Source: Novosphingobium barchaimii LL02 (GTDB taxonomy: Bacteria > Pseudomonadota > Alphaproteobacteria > Sphingomonadales > Sphingomonadaceae). From it: DNA of 64,000 nt. Where the stretch lies: assembly GCF_001046635.1 (NCBI RefSeq), contig NZ_KQ130455.1, positions 251,103-315,102 on the forward strand, in the 5' to 3' direction. How positions within the stretch are numbered: the first letter of the stretch is position 1; each line of letters opens with the position of its first letter. Of the stretch, positions 35,204 to 45,815 are shown piece by piece. The notes below the pieces were generated by a model. The model saw nothing but the letters and a program-made list of their open reading frames with translations, did no database searches and had not been told where the DNA came from. A program made the translations under genes and the position numbers.

Positions 35204-35641
35204 TCAGTCTTCAACTTTCAGATTGATGTGCGCACCTTCCGGCAGATCGCGTGTCTGCCGGGCGATGTCGCCGGAAAGGTAGATCAGGTCGACAAGGTCG
35301 ATCCTTATAAGGTTCTCATGGGCATAGTCCCCTGCGACGAGCGCCTGGGGTTTGAGGCTGAACACCTCGCCGATGACGGGGGCGCCGAGCCGGGCCAGGG
35401 CAGCATCGACCAGCTTGTCGGCGCGCCAGATGACCTGTGTTTCAGCCAGCGCCATGTGCGCCTGCGCCGCCGCTTCGTCGCCCAGCAACGTGACCGCGCC
35501 GAGGTCAGGGTCGAGGTAATGGAAAAGGCCGGCCGTGTCGGTAACCAGCATATGGCCCATCAGGCTGTGCGCCACCACTTCAGCGAATTCCACGCCAGTC
35601 CAGCCCCAGGCGCTGCGCAGGGCATGGAGCTGGCGGCTCAT
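35204..35641 (-). CDS. Small protein in the carotenoid operon, DUF1851-like
   Basis: The 145-aa protein has a stretch (HSLMGHMLVTDTAGLFHYLD, then DKLVDAALARLGAPVIGEVF) that resembles the DUF1851 (T6SS immunity Tdi1-like) family, but the match is only by eye. The ATG at 35641 overlaps the crtI stop (ATGA), ruling out the longer frame to 35827 that lies inside crtI. The next gene LOG begins 1 nt after its stop. It is therefore co-expressed with crtI and crtB; its job is unknown. Confidence 0.6.
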   Translation of the reverse strand: MSRQLHALRSAWGWTGVEFAEVVAHSLMGHMLVTDTAGLFHYLDPDLGAVTLLGDEAAAQAHMALAETQVIWRADKLVDAALARLGAPVIGEVFSLKPQALVAGDYAHENLIRIDLVDLIYLSGDIARQTRDLPEGAHINLKVED

Positions 35642-37116
35642 CGCAGGGCTTCCAGCATCAGCTTCGCGGTCGCCTTGGCGCTGCCCACAACGCCGGGAAT
35701 GCCTGCGCCCGGATGAGTGCCCGCGCCGACAAGGTAGAGGTTCTTCAGCTTGTCGTCGCGATTGTGCCCGCGGAAGAAGGCGCTTTGCGTCAGCAGCGGT
35801 TCGAGGCTGAAGGCATTGCCCTTCCATGCGCCGAGGTCCGCCTGGAAATCCGGCGGGGTGTAATGGAAGCGGGTAACGATGCGGTCCTCGATATCGGGGA
35901 TCAGGCGGCGGCCCACTTCAGCGATCACCCGCGCTTCCAGAATCGGGCCGACCTCTGCCCAGTCGATCGGCAGCTTGCCCATGTGGGGCACGGGGACGAG
36001 CGCGTAGAACGTGCTTTTCCCTGCCGGTGCCATCGACGGGTCGGTGACGGTGGGGTGATGCAGATAGATCGAGAAATCGTTCGGCAGCACGCCGTGCTCG
36101 AAGATATCGTCGAGCAGGCCCTTGTAGCGCGGGCCGAACAGGATGGTGTGGTGCGCGATGCCCGGCCATGTGCCCTCCAGCCCGAAATGGACGACGAAAA
36201 GGCTGGGCGAGAAGTTCTTCTTCGCCAGTTTTTTCGACATCTCCTTGCCGCGCACCGTATCAGCCAGAAGCGTACCGTAAGTGTGCATGAGGTCGCCATT
36301 GGAGGCCACCGCATCGAAGCGTTCGCGCCAGCCGCTTTCGCATTCCACCTCGGTCACCTGATCGCCGATGGTGTAGATCTGCCGGACCTTGTCGCCCAGC
36401 CGCAGGGTGCCGCCGATCCGCTCGAACAGGCGGGCCATGCCCTGCGCCAGCTTGTTGGTGCCGCCCTTGGTCCACCAGACGCCGCCGTCCTTTTCCAGCT
36501 TGTGGATCAGGGCGTAGATGGCGCTGGTCTTCATCGGGTTGCCGCCGACCAGCAGGGTGTGGAACGAGAGCGCCTGGCGCAGATGCTCGTTCTTCACATA
36601 GTGCGAAACCATCGAATAGACCGAGCGCCACGCCTGATAGCGCATCATGGCGGGCGCGGCCTTTATCATGCTGGAGAAATCGAGGAACGCCTCGTGGCCC
36701 AGCTTGACATAGCCTTCCTGCCAGACCCCGGCGGCATAGCGCTCGAACTCCTCGTAGCCCGATAGGTCGGCCGGGGCGACACGGGCGATCTCGCGGCGCA
36801 AGGCGCCTTCGTCGTTCGAGTAGTCGAACGTGACGCCATCGGTCCAGTTGAGGCGGTAAAATGGCATGACCGGCATCAACGTCACATCGTCGGCGATGTC
36901 GCTTCCCGACAGGGCCCAGAGTTCGCGCAGGCAATCGGGATCGGTGACCACGGTGGGGCCGGCGTCGAAGGTGAAACCCTCGCGCTCCCAAACGTAGGCG
37001 CGGCCGCCGACCTTGTCGCGGGCCTCGATCAGGGTGGTGGCGATCCCGGCGCTTTGCAGCCGCAACGCAAGAGCGAGGCCGCCGAAGCCGGCGCCTATGA
37101 CGCAGGCTCGTTTCAT
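35638..37116 (-). CDS. crtI: Phytoene desaturase CrtI
   Basis: CrtI converts phytoene stepwise to lycopene with FAD. The 492-aa protein has the N-terminal dinucleotide-binding fold CVIGAGFGGLALALRLQSAG followed by DKVGGRAYVW, and the C-terminal FAD motif LYLVGAGTHPGAGIPGVVGS. Its ATG overlaps the crtY stop (ATGA), and its stop overlaps the next gene. Length is normal for bacterial CrtI. Confidence 0.96.
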   Translation of the reverse strand: MKRACVIGAGFGGLALALRLQSAGIATTLIEARDKVGGRAYVWEREGFTFDAGPTVVTDPDCLRELWALSGSDIADDVTLMPVMPFYRLNWTDGVTFDYSNDEGALRREIARVAPADLSGYEEFERYAAGVWQEGYVKLGHEAFLDFSSMIKAAPAMMRYQAWRSVYSMVSHYVKNEHLRQALSFHTLLVGGNPMKTSAIYALIHKLEKDGGVWWTKGGTNKLAQGMARLFERIGGTLRLGDKVRQIYTIGDQVTEVECESGWRERFDAVASNGDLMHTYGTLLADTVRGKEMSKKLAKKNFSPSLFVVHFGLEGTWPGIAHHTILFGPRYKGLLDDIFEHGVLPNDFSIYLHHPTVTDPSMAPAGKSTFYALVPVPHMGKLPIDWAEVGPILEARVIAEVGRRLIPDIEDRIVTRFHYTPPDFQADLGAWKGNAFSLEPLLTQSAFFRGHNRDDKLKNLYLVGAGTHPGAGIPGVVGSAKATAKLMLEALR

Positions 37117-38303
37117 AAAGATCCTCCCAGATCAGCAAGAGGCCGCCCACGCCCGGCAAGGCTGGCCATCGCCGCGCCCAAAGGCACCGGCGGCTTGCCG
37201 GCCAGGATGCGCGCCATGTCCAGTGCGGTGGAGCGACCGGCGTAGAAACGCTCGATCAGCGGTTCGGGCAACGTATAGAAGCGCGCCAGCATCCGCCAGC
37301 GGTCAGGTCCGCCGGACGCGCCGAAAAGCATACGGCTCAACATCCGGTAAAAGCGTCCTTCGCGCCAGTGCTGTTCGGCCCAATCATGACTGGTCCCTAC
37401 TAGGGCCTCGCCCGAGAGATTGTCGAGGGTAGTAAGGTACAACGCGAATCTTACTGCATCGGGAATTGAGTAGGATGTCAGCGGATGGCACAGGGCGGCG
37501 CGGGTGCCGGCGCGGGCGAGGGGCCCTCCGGCGCGCCAGAATGCTTCGAAATCGCCGGCCGCGATGACCGGCAGTACGCCGGTTTCCTCATACACCACGC
37601 TCTCGATGCGCCAGCCGGCGGCGGCGGCATAGTCGGCGATCCGCTGGCGCAGGGCGGGCAGGTCGAGGTCCGCGGTGTCCGAGTAATAGGTGTCTTCGAC
37701 GAAGACCTCGGTTTCGGAGAAGGGGAGGCAGTAGACGAAGCGGTAGCCGTCGATCTGCTCGACCGAGGCGTCCATCACCACCGGGCTACTCAAACCGTGC
37801 GGCGCGGCAAGGCGCAGGGTATGGCCCACGAACTTTTGCCAGCCGCCGGCCATATGGGCGAGGCCGTGCGCCCCACGTGCGTCGATGACCGCCCCGGCGG
37901 TGAAGCGGCGGCCATCCGCAAGGGTGACGCTGGCGGTGTCCGCCTGTGTCACCTTGACGCCGGTCAGGATACGATCTGGTGGCATGGCCGCGCGAACCGC
38001 AGCGTCGAGCTTTTCGCTGGTGGCGCTGCGATAGCGTGAAGACAGTTCACGCGCCGCGCCCGGAAAGCGCACCGAGTAACCGTCCCAGCGCGCGGCGATC
38101 ATGGGTTCGACCAGCGCTTCACCCTCAACGCCCACGTCACTGGCGAAGAACGACCAGACGTGATGTCCGCCCAGCCTGTCGCCCTGTTCGAAGATCGTGA
38201 CGGCAAGTTCGGGGCGCCGCGCGGCCATGGCGAGTGCGATCAGGCCGCCGGCAAGGCCGCCGCCGAGTATCGCAAGGTCGCAGGAGGCGCTCTGTGTGCC
38301 CAT
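37113..38303 (-). CDS. crtY: Lycopene beta-cyclase CrtY
   Basis: CrtY closes beta-ionone rings on lycopene to give beta-carotene. The 396-aa protein has the N-terminal flavin-binding motif CDLAILGGGLAGGLIALAM, the DRLGGHHVWSFF segment typical of CrtY and a later VIDARGA. The ATG at 38303 has AGGTGA just upstream; longer starts at 38324 and 38387 exist. It is first in the operon and divergent from the acetyltransferase gene 95 bp away, so the operon promoter is in that gap. Confidence 0.94.
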   Translation of the reverse strand: MGTQSASCDLAILGGGLAGGLIALAMAARRPELAVTIFEQGDRLGGHHVWSFFASDVGVEGEALVEPMIAARWDGYSVRFPGAARELSSRYRSATSEKLDAAVRAAMPPDRILTGVKVTQADTASVTLADGRRFTAGAVIDARGAHGLAHMAGGWQKFVGHTLRLAAPHGLSSPVVMDASVEQIDGYRFVYCLPFSETEVFVEDTYYSDTADLDLPALRQRIADYAAAAGWRIESVVYEETGVLPVIAAGDFEAFWRAGGPLARAGTRAALCHPLTSYSIPDAVRFALYLTTLDNLSGEALVGTSHDWAEQHWREGRFYRMLSRMLFGASGGPDRWRMLARFYTLPEPLIERFYAGRSTALDMARILAGKPPVPLGAAMASLAGRGRPLADLGGSL

Positions 38304-38398
38304 GTCACCTGAATTTTGCTGCATCGCGTCATATTTAGGGACTGCGAACGATTGCCGCAACTTGGCAGGCTCTTTGCTTTGCTGCATGTTTCGGATTG

Positions 38399-38944
38399 AT
38401 GACAGGGGAACTTACCATTTGCGATGCATCGCTGGACGATGCTGCCGCAGTAGCCGAAATCTACGCGCATTACGTGCTGGAAAGCACGGCGACGTTCGAA
38501 ACCGTCCCCCCGGACGAGGCGGAATCGCGCCGCCGCATCCAGGAACTCGTCGAGGGTGGCTATCCCTTCCTCATCACCCGCGACGATGCGGGGCGGGTGC
38601 TGGGCTTTGGCTTCGCGCACCGATACGGTCCGCGCGCCGGGTATCGCTTCAGTGTGGAGACGTCGATCTTCGTGCGGAGCGACAGCATCGGGCGCGGTAT
38701 CGGCAGCGCCCTGCTGGCATCGCTGCTGGACGAGTGCGAGAAGCGCGGCTTTCGTCAGGCCTTCGCGGTGATCGCCGCGTCGGAACCGACTTCGGTAGTG
38801 CTCCATGCGCGTGCGGGCTTCTTTCCCGTCGGCACGCTGGCGGCCGCAGGCTGGAAACATGGCCAGTGGCTCGATGTGTTCCTGATGCAGCGCAAGCTGG
38901 GTGAGGGCGGCGACACCCTGCCGGAAGGCGATCCTGTCGCCTGA
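38399..38944 (+). CDS. GNAT family N-acetyltransferase (phosphinothricin-acetyltransferase-like)
   Basis: The 181-aa protein follows the PAT/Bar-type acyltransferases: AVAEIYAHYVLESTATFETV, then FAHRYGPRAGYRFSVETSIF, the acetyl-CoA loop SIGRGIGSALLASLLDECEK and VLHARAGFFPVGTLAAAGWK. The ATG at 38399 is preceded by a possible TTG start. The family acetylates phosphinothricin or methionine sulfoximine; natural substrate here unknown. It is divergent from crtY. Confidence 0.88.
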   Translation: MTGELTICDASLDDAAAVAEIYAHYVLESTATFETVPPDEAESRRRIQELVEGGYPFLITRDDAGRVLGFGFAHRYGPRAGYRFSVETSIFVRSDSIGRGIGSALLASLLDECEKRGFRQAFAVIAASEPTSVVLHARAGFFPVGTLAAAGWKHGQWLDVFLMQRKLGEGGDTLPEGDPVA

Positions 38945-39021
38945 AGCAAAGTGTTTGCCGCAATGCGGAAACACTCTGCCCTTCAGTGCGTTGCGCGCAT
39001 AACGATTTACAGGGAACACCC

Positions 39022-39867
39022 ATGCGCTCACGCCTGAACATCACATTGCTTGCGGCCGGGGCCGCGCTTTTCGCCACGCCTGCATTCGCGCAGGAAGCAC
39101 CAGCAGAAAACGTCCTCGACGGCGATTATCTCACCGTGGGCGTGGGCGCGGTTTACGTACCGACTTATCGTGGTTCGGACGATTATGTCGTTTCGCCGGT
39201 CCCGCTGGTCAAGGGCCACTTCGCGGGCGTGGACATCAATCCGCGCGTCGCGGGTGTAGCGCTCGATTTCATTCCCGAGGCAAAGGATGCCAAGGTCGGC
39301 TTCTCGCTAGGTCCGGTCGCGACGTATTCGGCCAACCGCGCCGGCCGGATCAAGGATCCTGTCGTCAGGGCGGCGGGCAAGCTGGACCCGGCGATCGAAG
39401 TGGGCTTCAACGCGGGCGTCACCGCCTACAGGCTGCTCAGCGACTACGATGCGCTGACGGTCTCGGCCGACGTGAAGTGGGACGTCAACGGCGCCTACAA
39501 GGGCATGACGGTCAACCCGGCGATCAGCTACGCAACCCCGCTCAGCACGGCACTGGTCGGGGTGCTGGCCGTCAGTGCCCGGCGTGTCGATAACGACTTC
39601 GCCAGCTATTACTATTCGGTGACCCCGCTGCAGAATGCGGCCAGCGGCCTTCCCGTCTACCGCGCCAAGGGCGGCTGGGACAGCGTTAACACGTCTCTGC
39701 TGCTGGCCTACGACCTGTCCGGCGACGTGCGCGACGGCGGTTTGTCGCTGTTCGGCGTGGCCAACTATTCGCGTATGCTGAACGATGCCAAGGATACGCC
39801 GTTCACCTCGATCCGGGGCGATGCGAACCAGTGGATCATCGGCGGCGGCGTGGCCTACACGTTCTGA
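39022..39867 (+). CDS. MipA/OmpV family outer-membrane protein
   Basis: The 281-aa protein has a signal peptide (NITLLAAGAALFATPAFAQ) and a beta-rich body with the MipA opening LTVGVGAVYVPTYRGSDDYV and SPVPLVKGHFAG, ending with aromatic residues in GGGVAYTF as expected of an outer-membrane barrel. The ATG at 39022 begins the signal peptide. MipA scaffolds murein enzymes in E. coli; OmpV has other roles. Its end overlaps the convergent next gene by 13 bp. Confidence 0.9.
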   Translation: MRSRLNITLLAAGAALFATPAFAQEAPAENVLDGDYLTVGVGAVYVPTYRGSDDYVVSPVPLVKGHFAGVDINPRVAGVALDFIPEAKDAKVGFSLGPVATYSANRAGRIKDPVVRAAGKLDPAIEVGFNAGVTAYRLLSDYDALTVSADVKWDVNGAYKGMTVNPAISYATPLSTALVGVLAVSARRVDNDFASYYYSVTPLQNAASGLPVYRAKGGWDSVNTSLLLAYDLSGDVRDGGLSLFGVANYSRMLNDAKDTPFTSIRGDANQWIIGGGVAYTF

Positions 39868-40448
39868 GCAAGCGCGCTGCGGACCCGTTCGCGCAGGGCG
39901 GGTAACAGCTCTGCCTCGAACCATGGGTGCTTCGCCATCCACAACCGGCTGCGCCATGCGGGGTGCGGGAGGGGGATCAGCCCCTCCGGTGCCTCGCGCC
40001 ATTTGCGCACCGCTTCGGTGAGGTTGGGGGCAAAGCCCTTGGGCAGATAGCGTTTTTGCGCATATTGCCCGACCAGCAGGGTCAGCTTGAGGTTGGGTAA
40101 CTGGGCCAGCAAAGGCCCATGCCAGCGCGGCGCGCATTCGGGGCGGGGCGGTTTGTCGCCGCCGCTCGCTTTGCCCGGATAGCAGAACCCCGATGGCATC
40201 TGCGCGATGCTGCCCGCATTGTAGAATGCGTCCTTGTCCAGTCCCAGCCACCCCCGCAGGCGGTCGCCGCTGTCATCGTCCCAGCCTATCCCGCTGGCGT
40301 GGACCTTGCTGCCGGGCGCCTGTCCGATGATGAGCATTCGCGCGCTGGCCTGCGCCGCCACGAAAGGGCGCGGTTCGAAACCCAGGTCATGCTCGCACAG
40401 GCGGCAGGCGCGGATTTCGCCAAGCAGGGTGTCGAGAGTGGTGGCCAT
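39855..40448 (-). CDS. Uracil-DNA glycosylase-family protein
   Basis: The 197-aa protein has the UDG-like fold signature: LIIGQAPGSKVHASGIGWDD near the start, a cysteine pair in RACRLCEHDLG, LTLLVGQYAQKRYLPKGFA and the C-terminal IPLPHPAWRSRLWMAKHPWF with the His loop. Motif 1 here is GQAPGS rather than the usual GxxPGxxEDxxGxPF, so activity on uracil cannot be assumed. It overlaps the mipA stop by 13 bp and is convergent with it. Confidence 0.8.
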   Translation of the reverse strand: MATTLDTLLGEIRACRLCEHDLGFEPRPFVAAQASARMLIIGQAPGSKVHASGIGWDDDSGDRLRGWLGLDKDAFYNAGSIAQMPSGFCYPGKASGGDKPPRPECAPRWHGPLLAQLPNLKLTLLVGQYAQKRYLPKGFAPNLTEAVRKWREAPEGLIPLPHPAWRSRLWMAKHPWFEAELLPALRERVRSALAQNV

Positions 40449-40492
40449 GTGGGCGAGATGGCGCCGGATGTGGTGACGCGCAAGGTGTGCGG

Positions 40493-40594
40493 GGGGGCTT
40501 CGACAGGCTCAGCCTGAGCGGGGTTGGGGGCTTTACGCTACTTCCGCTCACCCTGAGCTTGTCGAAGGGTCAGGCTGAGCGTGTCGAAGCCCCC
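40493..40594. repeat. REP-like palindromic intergenic element
   Basis: Arms 40493-40517 and 40570-40594 are inverted repeats with 24 of 25 matches, including GGGGGCTTCGACAGGCTCAG. An inner half-repeat containing GCTCACCCTGAGCTTGTCGA lies at 40546-40565. This is the type of dispersed REP element found between genes in sphingomonads. Confidence 0.8.
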
Positions 40595-40601
40595 GCCGCG
40601 C

Positions 40602-41234
40602 TCAACCCAGTTCGCGCATGTCCATCAGCGAGGACGAATAGGGCACCGCCATGCCGCGCACCCGGTCCCACCCGCCGTTCAGCCATAGCGCCCATGCACC
40701 CGGATCGGGCGGCAGGATCACCGGCATCGTCTCGCGCCCTTGCGCCTTCAGCGCCGCATTCGCCTCGCAGGCCAGCAGTGCGAACGAGGGTATTTCGCTG
40801 TCTTTCCACACCCCCGCCATCGCGAAGACCGGTTGGTCGGTGCAGGAAAACCACCATTGGCGGCGTTTGCCATCGGTGGGGGAGGGGCGGCCCCATTCCA
40901 TGAACATCGTAGCGGGCACCAGGCAGCGAAATTCGCTGTTGCGCAAGTTGCCGATCCAGAACGGGCTGTCGAGATTGCGCACGCTCAGGATACCGTGGCG
41001 CGGGGCATCGTGTACCCTGGGCGGCGGCGGCACGCCCCACAGCCGCGGGATCATGCGGCGCGGCGCCTTGCCCTGAGGTCGCGGTCCGGCGATCGCCTCG
41101 CGTCCGGCGGTGATGACCGGCGCGAACTGGCCCGGCCCGACGTGGCCCCCCGCCCAGGGATCGTCACGCGCCTCGGCGCCGAAGTGGCGGGCGACGGCCA
41201 GGGCGGCGGCGTCCAGGCGATAGAGCATCGGCAT
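40602..41234 (-). CDS. SRAP (YedK/HMCES) family protein lacking the N-terminal cysteine
   Basis: SRAP proteins protect abasic sites by forming a link from Cys2. The 210-aa protein has the family core: IGNLRNSEFRCLVPATMFME with the active-site Glu, then FSCTDQPVFAMAGVWKD and ETMPVILPPD. But it begins MPMLYRLDAA where relatives begin MCNLYRL, so Cys2 is replaced by Pro, and the usual His before MPVIL is not evident. The ATG at 41234 aligns with the family start; a longer start at 41345 gives no cysteine either. It may be inactive or altered. Confidence 0.85.
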   Translation of the reverse strand: MPMLYRLDAAALAVARHFGAEARDDPWAGGHVGPGQFAPVITAGREAIAGPRPQGKAPRRMIPRLWGVPPPPRVHDAPRHGILSVRNLDSPFWIGNLRNSEFRCLVPATMFMEWGRPSPTDGKRRQWWFSCTDQPVFAMAGVWKDSEIPSFALLACEANAALKAQGRETMPVILPPDPGAWALWLNGGWDRVRGMAVPYSSSLMDMRELG

Positions 41235-41278
41235 CGCCGCCGCCTCTAGACCTGCGGGGCGCCCGCGTCTATCACCGC

Positions 41279-41388
41279 CCCACCCCGGGGAGCCTAGCAG
41301 GGTCCAAGCGGACTCTGGGCTGAGAGGTGTGGGTATGCTCCACACGACCCGTCGAACCTGAACCCGTTAATACGGGCGGAGGGAGTGG
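41279..41388 (+). promoter_or_regulatory. TPP riboswitch (THI element) upstream of thiC
   Basis: The THI box core CTGAGA at 41320-41325 is followed after a variable hairpin by ACCCGTCGAACCTGAACC, TAAT and GCGGAGGGAG, the conserved P2-P4 strands. It ends about 85 bp before the thiC ATG. TPP binding would lower ThiC expression. Confidence 0.93.
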
Positions 41389-41404
41389 ACGCGGTTTCGT
41401 GTAA

Positions 41405-43348
<1,944 letters not shown>

Positions 43349-43371
43349 GCAGCGTTGAGACCTTAATTCTT

Positions 43372-43461
43372 CGTCACTCCCCCGATGGCGGGAACCCATC
43401 TGCCGGCTTCGCGTGTTAAGGCTTGGTCGGTAGGCGGATTCCCGCCTTCGCAGGCATGACG
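43372..43461. repeat. Second palindromic intergenic element
   Basis: Arms around 43372-43397 and 43436-43461 form an imperfect inverted repeat with matching CGTCA / TGACG and GGCGGGAA / TTCCCGCC cores. It resembles dispersed GATTCCCGCCTTCGC-type repeats common in this group. Confidence 0.65.
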
Positions 43462-43473
43462 AGGGGTTTGGGC

Positions 43474-43767
43474 ATGGCGCGCAGTTCCACGACCGACTGG
43501 ATGAAGCTGGCGAACGACAGCTACTGGCTATGGGCCGAATCGCTGATGGTCATCGGCATGCGCACCAGCGACATGATGACCGGCAAGGGCAGCGAGCGCG
43601 AAAACCGGCTGATGGTGTCCGAAAAGGTCAAGGCCGGCGCCGAAGTCGCGGCCATGCTCGCTACGTCCAGCCTGACCTCGCCGGAAAAGAGCGCGCAGAA
43701 GGCCGTCAGCCACTATCGCCGCAAGGTGACCGCCAACCGCAAGCGCCTGTCGCGCAGGAAATCGTGA
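43474..43767 (+). CDS. Small helical protein, phasin-like family
   Basis: The 97-aa protein is mostly helical with WLWAESLMVIGMRTSDMMTG... in the first half and a C-terminal VSHYRRKVTANRKRLSRRKS. This C-terminal pattern recurs in the gene at 47332. The start at 43474 was chosen because the longer frame from 43423 runs through the repeat (it would read RRIPAFAGMT). Its stop overlaps the GTG of the DUF72 gene. Function unknown; the phasin resemblance is only in overall shape. Confidence 0.65.
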   Translation: MARSSTTDWMKLANDSYWLWAESLMVIGMRTSDMMTGKGSERENRLMVSEKVKAGAEVAAMLATSSLTSPEKSAQKAVSHYRRKVTANRKRLSRRKS

Positions 43768-44513
43768 GCAGGGCCCATATCGGCATCGGCGGCTGGACCT
43801 ATGAACCGTGGCGCGGCCTGTTCTACCCCAAGGGCCTGGCCCAGGTACGAGAGCTTGCCTACGTGGGCGAACACCTGACCGCGACCGAAATAAACGCCAC
43901 CTTCTACGGCCGCCAGAAACCCGCCAGCTTTGCGAAATGGCGCGATGCGGTGCCGGATGGATTCGTCTTTGCCCTCAAGGGTTCGCGTTATTGCACGGTC
44001 CGCAAGAACCTCGCCGAAGCGGGTGAGAGCGTCGAGAACTTCCTCGGGCAGGGCATTGTCGAACTGGGCGACCGGCTGGGGCCGATCAACTGGCAGCTTG
44101 CCGCCACCAAGAAGTTCGACGCGGACGAAATCTCCGCTTTCCTCGCCCTGCTTCCCGCCGCCCATGAGGGCATCGCGCTGCGTCACGCCATCGAAGCCCG
44201 GCACGAAAGTTTCGACGACCCCAGGTTTTACGCGCTGCTGCGCAAGGCAGGCGTCGCCGTGGTCCTCGCCGATTCCCCGAAATATCCTGTGCTGGATGCC
44301 GCGGACGCGGCGCCCTTCGTTTACGCCCGCCTCCAGAATGCCAGCGCCGACCTTGAGCAAGGCTATGAAGATGCCGTCCTCGACGATTGGGCCAGCCGCA
44401 TCGGCGCATTGTCGGCACAAGGCCGCGATGTCTTCGCGTTCTTCATAAACGGGGCCAAGGAACGCGCTCCGGCTGCGGCGCAGGCGCTGATCGGGCGACT
44501 GGCCGACGTCTGA
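43764..44513 (+). CDS. DUF72 family protein
   Basis: The 249-aa TIM-barrel-like protein matches DUF72 (YecE): IGIGGWTYEPWRGLFYPKGL with TEINATFYGRQKPASFAKW, then FALKGSRYCTVRKNLAEAGE and FFINGAKERAPAAAQALIGR. The GTG at 43764 overlaps the upstream stop as GTGA with AGGA just before, giving a normal N-terminus. The family's chemistry is not established. Confidence 0.88.
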   Translation: MSRAHIGIGGWTYEPWRGLFYPKGLAQVRELAYVGEHLTATEINATFYGRQKPASFAKWRDAVPDGFVFALKGSRYCTVRKNLAEAGESVENFLGQGIVELGDRLGPINWQLAATKKFDADEISAFLALLPAAHEGIALRHAIEARHESFDDPRFYALLRKAGVAVVLADSPKYPVLDAADAAPFVYARLQNASADLEQGYEDAVLDDWASRIGALSAQGRDVFAFFINGAKERAPAAAQALIGRLADV

Positions 44514-44820
44514 TCTTGCGCACTTCGCACGGTATTTCCGGCAATAAGTGAACATATCGCAAAGCAAAGCGAAGACGACCTGCGAACAGGCCGTTAACCT
44601 TGTTCGCTTTATCATCTTAAATCCGACACGCCCCATCGTACCGGTCACTTGCGGTGCCGCAGATTCGACTAAGCGGCGTCCAGGTCCGTTAAATCACGTA
44701 GTGTGATTTGCGGTCCTATTTTATGTCAGATACGCCGACTGCTTAGGAAAGACCAGTATAACACGCAAGATGTTATTGTTGTTTTTCCGATGTTTGGGTC
44801 GCAGCCGGAGTTATTGAACA
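44514..44820. other. 307-bp intergenic region with operator-like dyad
   Basis: No gene is seen. A dyad AAATCAC-GTAGT-GTGATTT is at 44691-44709, and the 110 bp before the next ATG are AT-rich (TTATTGTTGTTTTTCC), in line with a promoter for the glycosidase-like gene. Confidence 0.4.
44691..44709. promoter_or_regulatory. Possible operator dyad
   Basis: Perfect 7-bp arms AAATCAC / GTGATTT around a 5-bp spacer, 112 bp before the ATG of the glycosidase-like gene. The regulator is unknown. Confidence 0.4.
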
Positions 44821-45747
44821 ATGATTGATCAACCACCGTTTTCCCGGCGACAGATACTCGGGGCAATGGCCGTTACGCCGTTTATTTCCAACCCGCTTAT
44901 GGCGGCAACATCCAAAATCGACCGAATCATGGTCCAGGGCAGGCCTCAGGATACCGGATCGGTGTACAAGCTGGCCAATATCATGACCGCGCTCGACAAG
45001 CTGGGCGGCGTTCGCAAGATGCGTTGCCGCGAACCTTTTGCGGGAACGCCGGGCTGGGCCACCTACGTCGGACTGGCAAGGGCAGGCGTGAAGTTCTGCT
45101 TCACTCTTTCCGGGCGCGACATTGCCAAGACCATTGCCGATATGAAGGCGTTTCTGGCTGTCGTTCCGGGGTCGATCTGGGCCATCGAAGGCCCCAACGA
45201 ACCCGATCTCAACCCGATGACCTACCACGGGGTCACCGATCCCCGGCTGGGCTTCCGTACCGGCAATGCGCCTGCCCTTATGGCCTTTTTGAAGGACTTC
45301 ACGGCGGCGCAGGGCGTCGATCCGGTGCTGCGATCGATCCCCTTCATCGCCAGCAACGACTTCATGCAGCCGCAGCAGGCGCCGTTCTCGGACTATGGTA
45401 ACACCCATATCTATCCGACGCCTGAATCCAAGATCCAGGACCGCCTGGCCAGCTTCAAGACCAGGATCGCCCAGGGCAAGCACAGCCAGGGGGTGATCAC
45501 CGAATGGGGCCGTACTACGGGGGGCACCTCCAAGAACGTGACTTCGCCGCCCGTAACCCTGGCGAAGCAGGCTGAACTTCTTTCGACCGACATCGCCGCT
45601 GCGCTGAGCAAAACCTTTGTCCACACAATCAGCATCTACGAGCTGTTTTCGTGGTCGGGGACAAGCGAGATGAACAACTTCGGCCTGTTCAACGCCGATC
45701 TCTCGGCCCGTCCGGCAGTGGCTGCCATCAAGGCGGTCATCACCTGA
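44821..45747 (+). CDS. Secreted glycoside hydrolase-like protein (clan A type)
   Basis: The 308-aa protein begins with a Tat-like signal (SRRQILGAMAVTPFISNPLM) and has a TIM-barrel pattern: WAIEGPNEPDLNPMTYHG with the acid/base NE and HSQGVITEWGRTTGG with a Glu in TEWG that fits the nucleophile. These spacings match clan GH-A enzymes such as GH39/GH5, but no specific family can be named. The Tat signal suggests export folded into the periplasm. No polysaccharide genes adjoin it. Confidence 0.7.
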   Translation: MIDQPPFSRRQILGAMAVTPFISNPLMAATSKIDRIMVQGRPQDTGSVYKLANIMTALDKLGGVRKMRCREPFAGTPGWATYVGLARAGVKFCFTLSGRDIAKTIADMKAFLAVVPGSIWAIEGPNEPDLNPMTYHGVTDPRLGFRTGNAPALMAFLKDFTAAQGVDPVLRSIPFIASNDFMQPQQAPFSDYGNTHIYPTPESKIQDRLASFKTRIAQGKHSQGVITEWGRTTGGTSKNVTSPPVTLAKQAELLSTDIAAALSKTFVHTISIYELFSWSGTSEMNNFGLFNADLSARPAVAAIKAVIT

Positions 45748-45757
45748 CGCATGAACG

Positions 45758-45786
45758 GTTCCCCCGGTGCGGTGCGCCGGGGGAAC
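45758..45786 (+). terminator. Hairpin after the glycosidase-like gene
   Basis: A perfect 10-bp stem GTTCCCCCGG / CCGGGGGAAC with a 9-nt loop, 10 bp after the stop codon; only a short pyrimidine tail follows. Confidence 0.6.
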
Positions 45787-45815
45787 TCCTTCTGCCTGCT
45801 CTCGTTTCGTTTCCC

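Noticed and set aside
35713-36765. A 350-residue plus-strand frame
   Set aside because: It is antisense to crtI and has no recognisable domain or start site.
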